Shown here in pieces: positions 26,971 to 35,483 of a DNA stretch of 64,000 nucleotides (position 1 is the stretch's first letter; each line of letters opens with the position of its first letter). Source of the stretch: Streptomyces altiplanensis. GTDB lineage: Bacteria > Actinomycetota > Actinomycetes > Streptomycetales > Streptomycetaceae. Under the pieces are notes generated by a model. The model saw nothing but the letters and a program-made list of their open reading frames with translations. It searched no databases and was not told the DNA's origin. The DNA is taken from assembly GCA_003719395.1 (NCBI GenBank), contig RHMC01000004.1, positions 60,172 through 124,171 of the forward strand, given 5' to 3'. Made by a program: the position numbers and the translations under genes.

Positions 26971-28307
26971 CAGCCGCCGTCCACCGCGTTGTCGATCTCC
27001 TTCAGGGCCGCTTCCCAGCCCTGCTCCGGGCTCTTGCCCTGCTGCTCCACCTGGAGGATGCCGACATCACCGAAAGCGGTGCCGATCTGCTGGTCCTTGG
27101 GGCCGAGCACCAGCGTCGGGATGCCCTTGGCCGCCTCGGCGAAGAGCTGCCCGGTGGGCGCGTCGCCGAAGTACGGGTTCCTGGCGCCCGAGACCACGTC
27201 CAGCTCGTACGCCGGCGGGGTGGACGGGAAGCTCGCCTGCTTGTCGAAGAGCTTCGCCTGCTGTTCGGGCGCGGTCAGCCAGGCCGCGAGCTTGATCGCC
27301 TCCGCCTTGTTCTTGCCCGCCTTCGGTACGCCGATGAACGAGCCGCCCCAGTTGGCGGGCTTGGGGGCCGCCGCGACGTCCCACTTGTCCTCGCCCGCCG
27401 CTCCCGCCTTCTCCTTGATGTAACCGAGCATCCACGGCGGGCAGGAGACGGTGGCGAAGGCCCCGTTCGCGTACGCCTGGTCCCACGCCTTGTCGAACTG
27501 CTTCAGCTTTCCGGTCAGCCCGCCCGTCGCGGCCTGCATCGCCAGGTCCCAGGCGGTCTTCACCGCCGGGCTGTCCTTGTAGATCAGCTTGCCGTCGGCG
27601 TCGTAGAAGCGCTCCGCGTAGCCGTTGTTGACGGCGGCGAAGAGACCGGCCGCCGAGTCGGTGAACGTGGTGCCCTTGGGCCCCTTCGCCTTGTACCGCT
27701 TGCCGGCGTCGACGTACTTCTGCCAGTCGCCCGCCCACAGCTTGCCGACGGCCTCGCGGTCGGTCGGCAGCCCCGCCTTCTCGAACAGGTCCTTGCGGTA
27801 GCACATGCCCATGGGCCCGATGTCCGTGCCGAGCGCGACGGTCCGCCCGTCCTTGGCGGTCCCCTGCGCCCACTTCCAGTCCAGCCAGTTCGACTTGTCG
27901 ATGCCGGGCGCCTTGGACAGGTCCTCGAACTTGTCGGCCTGGGTGGTGGCGATCTCGTTGATGTTCCCGACCTCTATGGCCTGGATGTCCTGGAGACCGC
28001 TGTTGGCCGCGAGGTGCGTCAGCAGTTCCGGGTAGTACGTGTCGACGCGCTCGGTCACGTCCTCCTTGATGAGGATCTCCGGGTGCAGCTTCATGTACTC
28101 GTCGTAGAGCCCGGCCTGCTTGTAGCCGAAGACGCCGAAGGTGCCGATCTCGATCGTGGTCCTGCCCCTGGTGTCCGTCCCGCTGTCGCCGGAGCCGCCG
28201 CTCGGGCCCTCGCTGTCCTCGGCGCAACCGCCGAGCAGGCCGGCGCCGAGTGCCACAACAGCGGCGACGACCACCGCCCGGTGAGGCGTTCGGGTGCTGA
28301 TGCGCAT
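26970..28307 (-). CDS. cebE: Cellobiose-binding lipoprotein CebE
   Basis: 445 aa family 1 solute-binding protein. The signal peptide ends with the lipobox LLGGC near residue 28, followed by a Gly/Ser/Asp linker. The N-lobe begins RTTIEIGTFGVFGYKQAGL, as in CebE of S. reticuli and S. scabies from memory. It captures cellobiose and cellotriose outside the cell and delivers them to CebFG. First gene of the operon, with a CebR operator 116 bp upstream of its start. Confidence 0.9.
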   Translation of the reverse strand: MRISTRTPHRAVVVAAVVALGAGLLGGCAEDSEGPSGGSGDSGTDTRGRTTIEIGTFGVFGYKQAGLYDEYMKLHPEILIKEDVTERVDTYYPELLTHLAANSGLQDIQAIEVGNINEIATTQADKFEDLSKAPGIDKSNWLDWKWAQGTAKDGRTVALGTDIGPMGMCYRKDLFEKAGLPTDREAVGKLWAGDWQKYVDAGKRYKAKGPKGTTFTDSAAGLFAAVNNGYAERFYDADGKLIYKDSPAVKTAWDLAMQAATGGLTGKLKQFDKAWDQAYANGAFATVSCPPWMLGYIKEKAGAAGEDKWDVAAAPKPANWGGSFIGVPKAGKNKAEAIKLAAWLTAPEQQAKLFDKQASFPSTPPAYELDVVSGARNPYFGDAPTGQLFAEAAKGIPTLVLGPKDQQIGTAFGDVGILQVEQQGKSPEQGWEAALKEIDNAVDGG

Positions 28308-28422
28308 TGCGTCCTCCTTGTGCCCTGACGTGCCGACCCCCCGGCCAACTGTGCTGGTCAGCCCATGAATTGCGGCTGCGGTCCGGGCGGGGAACGTGCG
28401 GGATGTGTACGGGTCGGGTACT

Positions 28423-28436
28423 GTGGAGCGCTCCCA
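28423..28436. promoter_or_regulatory. CebR operator in the cebE-cebR intergenic region
   Basis: GTGGAGCGCTCCCA matches 12 of 14 positions of TGGGAGCGCTCCCA. It sits in the 273-bp gap between divergent cebE and cebR, so it can repress the transporter operon and possibly cebR itself. Confidence 0.8.
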
Positions 28437-28580
28437 CGTGTGATGTGTTGAAGGTTGGCGGCTCGCCGTGGGGGTGTCAAGACGCCGGACGGCGGGATGT
28501 GCGGTCCGAGACCGCTATGAGATATTGCGCAGCGCCGGACAGTGACCGGACGGCGCACAGGGCGGGGAGGTCGGGGCATC

Positions 28581-29635
28581 GTGACTCGTGGATTTCGGAG
28601 CCGGAGCGGCGGACGGCCGACGCTCGAAGAAGTGGCCGCACGCGCCGGTGTCGGCCGGGGCACCGTCTCCCGGGTGGTCAACGGCTCCCCGCGGGTGAGC
28701 GACGAGACCCGGGCCGCCGTCGAGGCCGCCGTCGACGAGCTGGGGTACGTACCGAACCGCGCGGCCCGCGCCCTCGCCGCCAACCGCTCGCGACGCCGTC
28801 GCGCTCGTCGTCCCCGAGGTCGAGTCCCGCTTCTTCACCGAGCCGTACTTCTCCGACATCCTGCGGGGTGTCGGCGCCGCCCTCGACAGCACCGAGATGC
28901 AGCTGCTGCTCACCATCGTCGGCAACGACCGCGAGCGCAGCCGCCTGGCGCACTACCTCGCGGGCCACCGGGTCGACGGCGTCCTGCTCGTCTCCGTACG
29001 CGCCGGCGAGCCGCTGCCCGAGCTGCTGGCCGAGCTGGGCATACCGACCGTCATCAGCGGCCGCCGTTCCGAGCACGAGCCGCTGGCCTGGGTCGACGCG
29101 GACAACGTGGCCGGCGTGCGCGTGCCGTGGACCACCTCATGGCGCGCGGCCGCCGCACGATAGCCACCATCACCGGACGGCTCGACGTGTACGGCGCCCA
29201 GTGCCGCCTCGACGGCTACCGGCAGGCACTGGCCGCGGCCGGCCTCGACGCCGACGAGCGGCTGATCGACCCCCGCCGACTTCACCGAGGCGGGCGGCCG
29301 CCGCGCCATGGCGGAGCTGCTGGAGCGCCGCCGCGGACATCGACGCGGTCTTCGCCGCGTCCGACGTGATGGCGGCGGGTGCCCGCCAGGTCCTGCGCGA
29401 GCGGGGCCGCAGCGTTCCCGGAGATGTGGCACTGGTCGGCTTCGACGACTCGGTCATCGCCCGCCACATGGACCCGCCCCTGACCAGCGTCCGGCAGCCG
29501 ATAGAGGAGATGGGCCGCGAGATGGCCCGGGTGCTGCTCGAGGAGATCGCCGAACGCCGCCCGGCGGGCACCCGCAGCGTCGCCCCCCGCCAGGTCGTGC
29601 TCCCGACGGAGCTGGTGACCCGCGCGTCGTCCTGA
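28581..29635 (+). CDS. cebR: LacI-family cellobiose repressor CebR (four frameshifts)
   Basis: 350 aa after four single-base corrections: extra base near 28788, missing near 29120, extra in the C run at 29270-29274, extra near 29330. The net corrected length is divisible by three. The N-terminal LacI helix-turn-helix is PTLEEVAARAGVGRGTVSRV. The sugar-binding core includes RFFTEPYFSDILRGV, AVDHLMARGRRTIATITG and VALVGFDDSVIARHMDPPLT. GTG at 28581 has GGGGAGG about ten bases upstream. It senses cellobiose and controls cebEFG-bglC through the two operators seen here; in plant-pathogenic species it also controls thaxtomin synthesis. Four indels in one kilobase are more likely sequencing errors than decay. 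Confidence 0.8.
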
Positions 29636-29673
29636 CGGACACGACGGCCATGGCGGCGTCATGGAACGCAAAA

Positions 29674-29716
29674 GATCCGAGCCCCCGGCCTGTTTCCAGG
29701 TCCGGGGGCTCGGATC
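29674..29716. terminator. Rho-independent terminator after cebR
   Basis: GATCCGAGCCCCCGG(C)CTG and CAGGTCCGGGGGCTCGGATC form a long near-perfect stem with a TTTC loop, between cebR and the convergent tRNA-His. Confidence 0.85.
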
Positions 29717-29722
29717 GTTCAG

Positions 29723-29796
29723 GGTGAGTGACGGGACTTGAACCCGCGGCCACCTGGACCACAACCAGGTGCTCTACCAACTGAGCTACACCCACC
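29723..29796 (-). tRNA. tRNA-His (GUG)
   Basis: Acceptor GTGGGTG pairs with CACTCAC (one G-U pair). The extra G at position -1 expected for tRNA-His is encoded at 29796 opposite discriminator C. The anticodon loop TTGTGGT gives GTG. The T arm is GCGGGTTCAAGTCCCGT. CCA is not encoded. Confidence 0.95.
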
Positions 29797-29885
29797 GTGG
29801 CCGGTCGTTCCCGACCGGCTGAGAAAAAGTGTACAGGGTCCCAGAGGGTGCTCGCGCCCAGGTTTCGCCGGGCTTCGCCGGGTGC

Positions 29886-30497
29886 CTACTCCGCGGGCTG
29901 CGCAGGCAGGACGTGCTTCGCCGCGATCTTCTTCGCCGTGTCGGAGTCGGGACCGGGCTGTGGCACGAAGACCGCCTCCCGGTAGTAGCGCAGCTCCGCG
30001 ATGGAGTCCTTGATGTCGGCGAGCGCCCGGTGGTTGCCGTTCTTCTCCGGGCTGTTGAAGTACGCCCGCGGGTACCAGCGGCGGGCCAGCTCCTTGACCG
30101 ACGAGACGTCCACGATCCGGTAGTGGAGGTACGCCTCCAGCGTCGACATGTCACGCAGCAGGAACCCGCGGTCGGTGCCGACCGAGTTTCCGCACAGCGG
30201 GGCCCTGCCGGGCTCCTTCACGTATTTCTTCACGTACGCCAGGACCTGCTCCTCGGCGTCGGCCAGCGTCGTTCCGCCGGCCAGTTCGTCGAGGAGGCCC
30301 GAGGCGGTGTGCATCTGCCGCACCACCTCGGGCATGGTCTCCAGGGCCGCGTCCGGCGGGCGGATCACGATGTCCACCCCTTCGCCGAGCACGTTGAGCT
30401 CCGAGTCGGTGACCAGTGCGGCCACCTCGATAAGTGCGTCGTCCGTCAGCGAGAGCCCGGTCATCTCGCAGTCGATCCACACCATGCGATCGTTCAT
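29886..30497 (-). CDS. orn: Oligoribonuclease Orn
   Basis: 203 aa DEDDh 3'-5' exoribonuclease. Exo I is VWIDCEMTGL, Exo II contains GNSVGTDRGFL, and Exo III is NHRALADIKDS with the catalytic His and Asp. It degrades 2-5-nt RNAs and also pGpG, the linear product of c-di-GMP breakdown by EAL proteins such as the cdgA product in this window. ATG at 30497 lies five bases after the adpA stop and the AGGG ribosome site is inside the end of adpA, so translation is probably coupled. S. coelicolor ornA is likewise downstream of adpA. Confidence 0.95.
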   Translation of the reverse strand: MNDRMVWIDCEMTGLSLTDDALIEVAALVTDSELNVLGEGVDIVIRPPDAALETMPEVVRQMHTASGLLDELAGGTTLADAEEQVLAYVKKYVKEPGRAPLCGNSVGTDRGFLLRDMSTLEAYLHYRIVDVSSVKELARRWYPRAYFNSPEKNGNHRALADIKDSIAELRYYREAVFVPQPGPDSDTAKKIAAKHVLPAQPAE

Positions 30498-30502
30498 GTG
30501 TC

Positions 30503-31723
30503 TTACCCTACGGGGCGTTCCCGCTGGCCGGGCAGCGTCGGGCGGCCCGGGGCGTACGCATCGGAGCCGGGCTTGCCCGGATCGGGCGCCGCCGACGCGG
30601 TCGCGGAGGGACCCGCCGGCGTACTCGCCGCCGCCGCGCGCCTGGCCTGCTGCGGCAGCGCGTCCATGGTCTGGGTGACCGTGGACGGGGCCGGGGGGAC
30701 CTCGCCCTGCGGCCGCCGGGCCCGGTAGGCGGCCCGGTACGCGGCCGGGGACGAGCCCAGCTGGCGCCGGAAGTGCCCGCGCAGCGCGACCGGCGAGCGG
30801 AAGCCGCAGCGGCCCGCGACCTCGTCGACCGAGTAGTCGGACGTCTCCAGCAGACGCTGCGCCTGGAGCACCCGCTGGGTGATCAGCCACTGCAGGGGAG
30901 CGCTCCCGGTGAGGGAGCGGAAACGCCGGTCGAAGGTGCGGCGGCTCATGTAGGCGCGCGCGGCCAGCGTCTCCACGTCGAACTGCTCGTGGAGGTGCTC
31001 CAGCGCCCAGGCGACGACCTCGGCCAGCGGGTCGGCGCCGATCTCCTCGGGTAAAGACCTGTCGAGGTAGCGTTCCTGCCCGCCGCTGCGGCGCGGCGGT
31101 ACGACGAGCCTGCGGGCCAGCGCCCCGGCGGCCTCGGTGCCGTGGTCCGTACGCACGATGTGCAGGCACAGGTCGATTCCGGCCGCCGTGCCGGCCGAGG
31201 TGAGGACGTCGCCGTCGTCGACGAAGAGCTCGCGCGGGTCGACGTGGACCGACGGGTAGCGCTTGGCGAGCGTCGGCGCGTACATCCAGTGCGTGGTGGC
31301 CGGGCGGCCGTCGAGCAGCCCCGCCGCCGCCAGCACGAACGCGCCGGTGCACAGCCCGACGATGCGGGCCCCCTCCTCGTGGGCGCGGCGCAGCGCGTCG
31401 AGGGCCTCCGGCGGTGGTGGCGAGGTGATGGAACGCCACGCCGGTACGACGACGGTGCCGGCCCTGCTCATCGCCTCCAGGCCGTAGGGGGCGGTCAGTT
31501 CGAGTCCGCCCGTGGTGCGCAGCGGTCCGTCCTCTCCCGCGCACACCAGTAGCCGGTAACGGGGTACTCCTGCGTCCTGCCGGTCAATGCCGAACACAGA
31601 GAGCGGGATCGAGCTCTCGAAAATGGGGCCGCCGCTGAAGAGCAGCACCGCTACGATCTCCCGGCGGCGGCGTCCGGAGAGCTTCCGCGCGGCCTCCGGT
31701 ACGGCAGTGGAGTCCTGGCTCAT
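30503..31723 (-). CDS. adpA: Pleiotropic developmental regulator AdpA (AraC family, TTA codon)
   Basis: 406 aa. An N-terminal DJ-1/PfpI (GATase1-like) dimerisation domain (about residues 20-200; LCTGAFVLAAAGLLDG marks its nucleophile elbow) precedes two AraC helix-turn-helix motifs (about 235-330; FDVETLAARAYMSRRTFDRR, SVDEVAGRCGFRSPVALRGHF). A Pro/Ala-rich tail follows. Leu224 is encoded by TTA at 31052-31054 in the linker between the domains, as in other Streptomyces adpA genes, so expression needs bldA tRNA-Leu. It is the master activator of aerial growth and secondary metabolism. The long upstream region with a BldD box suggests complex promoter control. Cotranscribed with orn. Confidence 0.95.
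   Translation of the reverse strand: MSQDSTAVPEAARKLSGRRRREIVAVLLFSGGPIFESSIPLSVFGIDRQDAGVPRYRLLVCAGEDGPLRTTGGLELTAPYGLEAMSRAGTVVVPAWRSITSPPPPEALDALRRAHEEGARIVGLCTGAFVLAAAGLLDGRPATTHWMYAPTLAKRYPSVHVDPRELFVDDGDVLTSAGTAAGIDLCLHIVRTDHGTEAAGALARRLVVPPRRSGGQERYLDRSLPEEIGADPLAEVVAWALEHLHEQFDVETLAARAYMSRRTFDRRFRSLTGSAPLQWLITQRVLQAQRLLETSDYSVDEVAGRCGFRSPVALRGHFRRQLGSSPAAYRAAYRARRPQGEVPPAPSTVTQTMDALPQQARRAAAASTPAGPSATASAAPDPGKPGSDAYAPGRPTLPGQRERPVG
31052..31054 (-). other. Rare TTA leucine codon in adpA
   Basis: The minus strand reads TCT TTA CCC for Ser-Leu-Pro at residues 223-225. TTA is the codon read only by the developmentally regulated bldA tRNA in Streptomyces, so this is a translational switch. 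Confidence 0.9.
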
Positions 31724-32524
31724 GACGCTAAGCCCCCCTCGGTGTTCGCGTCCTCTCGGTCCTGCACGTTTCCCCTCGGTCCTGCATGATTCCCCCGCCG
31801 TATATACCCATGATCGAATCTACTGTGTCCCGTGGCGCCGGCGTGACAACTTCGGTATTCGGCACTATGTCGACAAGGTCACTTGGCGTGAAGCATTCGA
31901 TCACGAAGCGTTCCACTCGTGGGCCTCGCAGGGAAGTGCGCCTCGCCCTCATGGCCCGTCCCCGTAGGGTGCGTTGGCCGGAGGCGGTCCTTTCACGCCT
32001 GGCGGAACAGGGGTTGGAAGGCCATTCCGTCAAGGGTTGGGCGGCGGCATGAAGTTGGCTGAAAAGATACGGGCGCATGGGGGCCGGGCCATCGCTCCCC
32101 CGGCGCACTTCCCCCGGCGAAGTGCCCGCCCCGGCGCGCTCCGGCCGCCCGCGGGCGCGGACGCGCCCGTTCTCCCTGCCGCCGCTGCCGTCGTTGTCGC
32201 CCGCGGACGTGGCTGAACGTGCACCGGTGAGCCGCGCCGACGGCCGTGCCGGCGATCATGTCCGCCGGGCGCCGCGGCCGGCGGCACGCGTCTGCCGAGA
32301 CACCTGTAAGGGGCAACCGGCATTGCCTTACGGGCCGGGCTCGTGCATGCTCCCTTGAACGCCGCCCGAGGGGCGGCCGGCTCTGGGCAGAAGAGGAGTG
32401 TCGCCGTACCCTTGGGGGTATGGAGTTGGGAAGATGATTCCCGGACACAGCTCCACCGCTCGTTGCCATTCCTTCCCTCAATAAAAGCGACCCCTCCCCA
32501 GAGGACCTCTTCGCCGAGACACCC
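31724..32524. other. Long divergent intergenic region upstream of adpA
   Basis: 800 bp with no supportable protein gene on either strand. It contains a BldD-type box, an AT-richer stretch with TATATAC near 31800-31806 that could be the -10 of an adpA promoter read leftward, and the leader of the universal stress gene near its right end. Long untranslated promoter regions are typical of adpA. Confidence 0.6.
31879..31891. promoter_or_regulatory. BldD box upstream of adpA
   Basis: TCAC-TTGGC-GTGA fits TnAC(n5)GTnA exactly, about 160 bp upstream of the adpA start. adpA (bldH) is, from memory, among the developmental genes bound by BldD in S. coelicolor. Confidence 0.65.
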
Positions 32525-33046
32525 ATGGCCGGTCACGAAACCCCCGAACCCGCGGACCGCAAGCAGGTCGTCGACCCTCTGGACGACCTCCGGGCGGTGG
32601 AGCAAACACGCCATTCCTGCGATCCCGCCTTCCAGCACGGTGTCGTCGTCGGCTTCGACGGCTCCACGTCCAGTGAGCGGGCCCTTTCGTATGCCATCGG
32701 CATGGCGGTGCGGTCGGGCTCCGGCCTGATCATCGTCCATGTGGCCAACAGGCTGCCGACCACGGTCTGGGCGGGGTGCGAACCACCGGTCTTCGTGGAC
32801 GTGCCGGATCACCGCACCGAGGTGCTCGGACTGGAGCTGGCCTGTGCGGACTACCTCTCCGAAGTGCCGTGGATCCTCGTCGAGCGCGGTGGCGACATCT
32901 GCCACGAGCTGGAGGAGGTCGGCCAGGAGTACTCGGCCGACGCGATCGTGGTCGGGACGACGCACGGCCTGGTCGGACGGATCTTCGGCTCGGTGGCGGG
33001 CCGGCTGGCGCGGCGCGCGCAGCGGCCGGTCATCGTGATCCCGTAA
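32525..33046 (+). CDS. Universal stress protein (UspA family)
   Basis: 173 aa, a single Usp domain after a ~38-residue N-terminal extension. VVVGFDGSTSSERALSYAI holds the nucleotide-side Asp, and the C-terminal VVGTTHGLVGRIFGSVAGRL carries the Gly-rich ATP-binding loop, so it is of the ATP-binding class. The ATG at 32525 has only a distant purine-rich site. It is followed by a strong terminator shared with convergent glmS. Likely a general stress or dormancy protein. Confidence 0.85.
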   Translation: MAGHETPEPADRKQVVDPLDDLRAVEQTRHSCDPAFQHGVVVGFDGSTSSERALSYAIGMAVRSGSGLIIVHVANRLPTTVWAGCEPPVFVDVPDHRTEVLGLELACADYLSEVPWILVERGGDICHELEEVGQEYSADAIVVGTTHGLVGRIFGSVAGRLARRAQRPVIVIP

Positions 33047-33058
33047 GCGCTGCGGCAC

Positions 33059-33094
33059 GAGGCCGCCCCCCGCTTCATGCGGGGGGCCGGCCTC
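33059..33094. terminator. Bidirectional terminator between usp and glmS
   Basis: GAGGCCGCCCCCCGC and GCGGGGGGCCGGCCTC pair around TTCAT, a strong G/C stem with one bulge, located 13 bp after the usp stop and 30 bp from the glmS stop. Confidence 0.85.
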
Positions 33095-33123
33095 CGTCGT
33101 ACCTGCGGCTCGGTCTGCGGCTG

Positions 33124-34941
33124 CTACTCGACCGTCACGGACTTGGCGAGGTTGCGCGGCTTGTCGATGTCGCGGCCCATGGCCAGTGCCGTGTGGTAGG
33201 CGAGGAGCTGGAGCGGAATGCCCATGAGGATCGGGTCCAGCTCCGTCTCGTTCTTCGGGACCACAATGGTGTGGTCGGCCTTTTCCTGCTCGCGGTGCGC
33301 GACCGCCAGGATCCGGCCGCTGCGCGCCTTGATCTCCTCCAGCGCCGCGCGGTTCTTCTCCAGCAGCTCGTCGTCGGGCACGATCGCGACGGTCGGCAGG
33401 GCGGGCTCGATCAGGGCGAGCGGGCCGTGCTTGAGCTCGGAGGCCGGGTACGCCTCGGCGTGGATGTAGGAGATCTCCTTCAGCTTGAGGGAGGCCTCCA
33501 GGGCGACCGGGTAGCCGCGCACGCGCCCGATGAACATCATCGACTGGGCGCCGGCGTACTCCTCGGCGATCTTCTTGATCTCGTCCTCGGTCTTCAGGAT
33601 CTCCGCGATCTGGGCGGGCAGCTTGCGCAGGCCCTCGATGAGCCGCTTGCCGTCCGAGACGGACAGGTCGCGGATGCGGCCCAGGTGCAGGGCGAGCAGC
33701 GCGAAGGCGACGACCGTGTTGGTGAAGCACTTGGTGGAGACGACGCAGACCTCGGGACCGGCGTGCACGTACATGCCGCCGTCGGCCTCGCGGGCGATCG
33801 CCGAGCCGACGACGTTCACCACGCCGAGGACGCGGGCGCCCTTGCGCTTCAGCTCCTGCACGGCCGCCAGCACGTCGTACGTCTCACCGGACTGGGAGAC
33901 GGCGACGTAGAGGGTGTCGGGGTCCACGACCGGGTTGCGGTAGCGGAACTCGGACGCCGGCTCGGCGTCGGCGGGGATGCGGGCCAGCTCCTCGATCAGC
34001 TGCGCGCCGATCATGCCCGCGTGGTACGACGTGCCGCAGCCGAGGATCTTGACGCGGCGGATCCCGCGCGCCTCGCGGGCATCCAGGTTCAGGCCGCCCA
34101 GGTGCACGGTGGAGAAGCGGTCGTCGATGCGGCCGCGCAGCACGCGGTCCACGGCGTCGGCCTGCTCGGAGATCTCCTTGTGCATGTACGTGTCGTGGCC
34201 GCCCATGTCGTACGACTCGGCCTCCCACTCCACGGTGGTCGGCGTGGCCGTCGTGCGCGAGCCCTCGGTGGTGTACGTACGGAAGTCGTCGGCCTTGAGG
34301 GTGGCCATCTCGCCGTCTTCGAGGGTGACGATCTGGCGGGTGTGCGAGACCAGCGCGGCGATGTCGGAGGCGACGAACATCTCCTTCTCGCCGATGCCGA
34401 GGACGACCGGCGAGCCGTTGCGGGCGACGACGATGCGGTCGGAGAAGTCGGCGTGCATGACGGCGATGCCGTACGTGCCCTCGACGTGGCGCAGCGCCTC
34501 GCGGACCTTCTCCTCCAGCGTCACGGCCTGGGAGCGGGCGACGAGGTGGACGAGGACCTCGGTGTCGGTCTCGGAGAGGAACTCGACGCCGTCGGCGACG
34601 AGCTTGGCGCGCAGCTCGGTGGCGTTGTCGATGATGCCGTTGTGCACGACGGCGACCCTGCCCTCGGCGTCGAGGTGCGGGTGGGCGTTCTCGTCGCTCG
34701 GGGCGCCGTGGGTGGCCCAGCGGGTGTGGGCGATGCCGGTGGTGCCGGCGAAGCGCTTGGGGACCCTGGCCTCCAGGTCGCGGACCCGGCCCTTGGCCTT
34801 GACCATCTTCAGGCCGCTCGCCTTGGGGCTCGTGACCACGATGCCCGCCGAGTCGTAGCCGCGGTACTCCAGGCGCTGGAGGCCTTCGAGCAGCAGCGGG
34901 GCGACGTCACGCTTGCCGATGTAACCGACGATTCCGCACAT
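33124..34941 (-). CDS. glmS: Glutamine-fructose-6-phosphate aminotransferase (isomerising) GlmS
   Basis: 605 aa, full length. The N-terminal class II glutamine amidotransferase begins MCGIVGYIG with the nucleophile Cys2, and NGIIDNATELRAKL is typical. Two SIS sugar-isomerase domains occupy about residues 285-600, with GCGTSYHAG and SQSGETYDV. The catalytic C terminus DKPRNLAKSVTVE is intact. It makes glucosamine-6-phosphate for cell wall synthesis. It lies 32 bp behind a small gene and beside a hexosaminidase, a grouping for amino-sugar metabolism. No glmS ribozyme is visible upstream. Confidence 0.95.
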   Translation of the reverse strand: MCGIVGYIGKRDVAPLLLEGLQRLEYRGYDSAGIVVTSPKASGLKMVKAKGRVRDLEARVPKRFAGTTGIAHTRWATHGAPSDENAHPHLDAEGRVAVVHNGIIDNATELRAKLVADGVEFLSETDTEVLVHLVARSQAVTLEEKVREALRHVEGTYGIAVMHADFSDRIVVARNGSPVVLGIGEKEMFVASDIAALVSHTRQIVTLEDGEMATLKADDFRTYTTEGSRTTATPTTVEWEAESYDMGGHDTYMHKEISEQADAVDRVLRGRIDDRFSTVHLGGLNLDAREARGIRRVKILGCGTSYHAGMIGAQLIEELARIPADAEPASEFRYRNPVVDPDTLYVAVSQSGETYDVLAAVQELKRKGARVLGVVNVVGSAIAREADGGMYVHAGPEVCVVSTKCFTNTVVAFALLALHLGRIRDLSVSDGKRLIEGLRKLPAQIAEILKTEDEIKKIAEEYAGAQSMMFIGRVRGYPVALEASLKLKEISYIHAEAYPASELKHGPLALIEPALPTVAIVPDDELLEKNRAALEEIKARSGRILAVAHREQEKADHTIVVPKNETELDPILMGIPLQLLAYHTALAMGRDIDKPRNLAKSVTVE

Positions 34942-34973
34942 ATGGTGTGTCCCTCGAGTCGTTGAGTGGGTGC

Positions 34974-35286
34974 TCAGCCGTAGACGATGCGGCGCAGTTG
35001 CCGGAGCGAGAGCTCCGGCGGCGCCACGGCGCGGTGCGGCATCTCGGCCGCGATCCGCTCGAAGATCTCCGCGTTCACCAGGCCGCCGGACTGAAGCTCA
35101 CGGTGGCGGCGGCGCACGAAGTCCTCGGCCGTCTCGTCGAAGTACGCCAGCACGTCGAGCACCACCCGGGCGGCCTCACCGCGCGGGAGCGCGGTGCTGC
35201 GGACCAGATGGTCGATGAGGTCGTCGTACGGCGACGACGGGCGGCGTTCGAGCACCCGTAGATACTGCGGGGGATTTGAGGCGCAT
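34974..35286 (-). CDS. Small conserved protein upstream of glmS (one extra base)
   Basis: 103 aa if one base is removed from the five-G run at 35269-35273. It then reads MRLKSPQYLRVLERRPSSPY and ends SLRQLRRIVYG. ATG at 35286 follows AGGA by seven bases. Without the correction only a GTG at 35255 is available, with no ribosome site. The segment RGEAARVVLDVLAYFDETAED is helical and acidic. No known domain is visible to me. Cotranscription with glmS (32-bp gap) suggests a link to amino-sugar or cell-wall metabolism. Confidence 0.6.
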
Positions 35287-35294
35287 GCAAGAAT

Positions 35295-35314
35295 CCTGCC
35301 CGAATCCGGGCAGG
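35295..35314. promoter_or_regulatory. Perfect 8-bp inverted repeat in glmS-operon leader
   Basis: CCTGCCCG-AATC-CGGGCAGG lies eight bases upstream of the small gene start on the minus strand. It overlaps the region of its ribosome site, so it may be an operator or a translation-controlling hairpin. Confidence 0.5.
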
Positions 35315-35382
35315 ATCTCGCACCTGGAGGGGGAGGATCCGGTCTTATCCGGGCGTCTCCCGGTGCGGGACACGGACGGAGA

Positions 35383-35398
35383 AGTGGTCTAAACCCTT
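35383..35398. promoter_or_regulatory. DasR (dre)-like operator upstream of hexosaminidase
   Basis: AGTGGTCTAAACCCTT keeps most of the dre palindrome A(C/G)TGGTCTAGACCA(C/G)T, with a perfect left half. It lies 86 bp before the GH20 start and 97 bp before the divergent glmS operon. DasR controls chitin and N-acetylglucosamine genes. Confidence 0.6.
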
Positions 35399-35483
35399 GA
35401 CCCCGGAGTGGGGCGCGCGATACCCATGGTGACCGTTCGCCTGCACTACGCCACTGTTGCGAAGCCCGCCGAAGGGACCGCCC

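Noticed and set aside
28581..29635. cebR as a true pseudogene
   Set aside because: All four breaks are single bases, the net corrected length is divisible by three and every domain motif is intact, so sequencing error is more likely.
31724..32524. Small protein genes in the adpA upstream region
   Set aside because: Open frames exist on both strands, but none has a ribosome site, codon bias or recognisable protein features.
33124..35286. glmS ribozyme/riboswitch
   Set aside because: Only 32 bp separate glmS from the upstream small gene, and no ribozyme core is recognisable in the leader.
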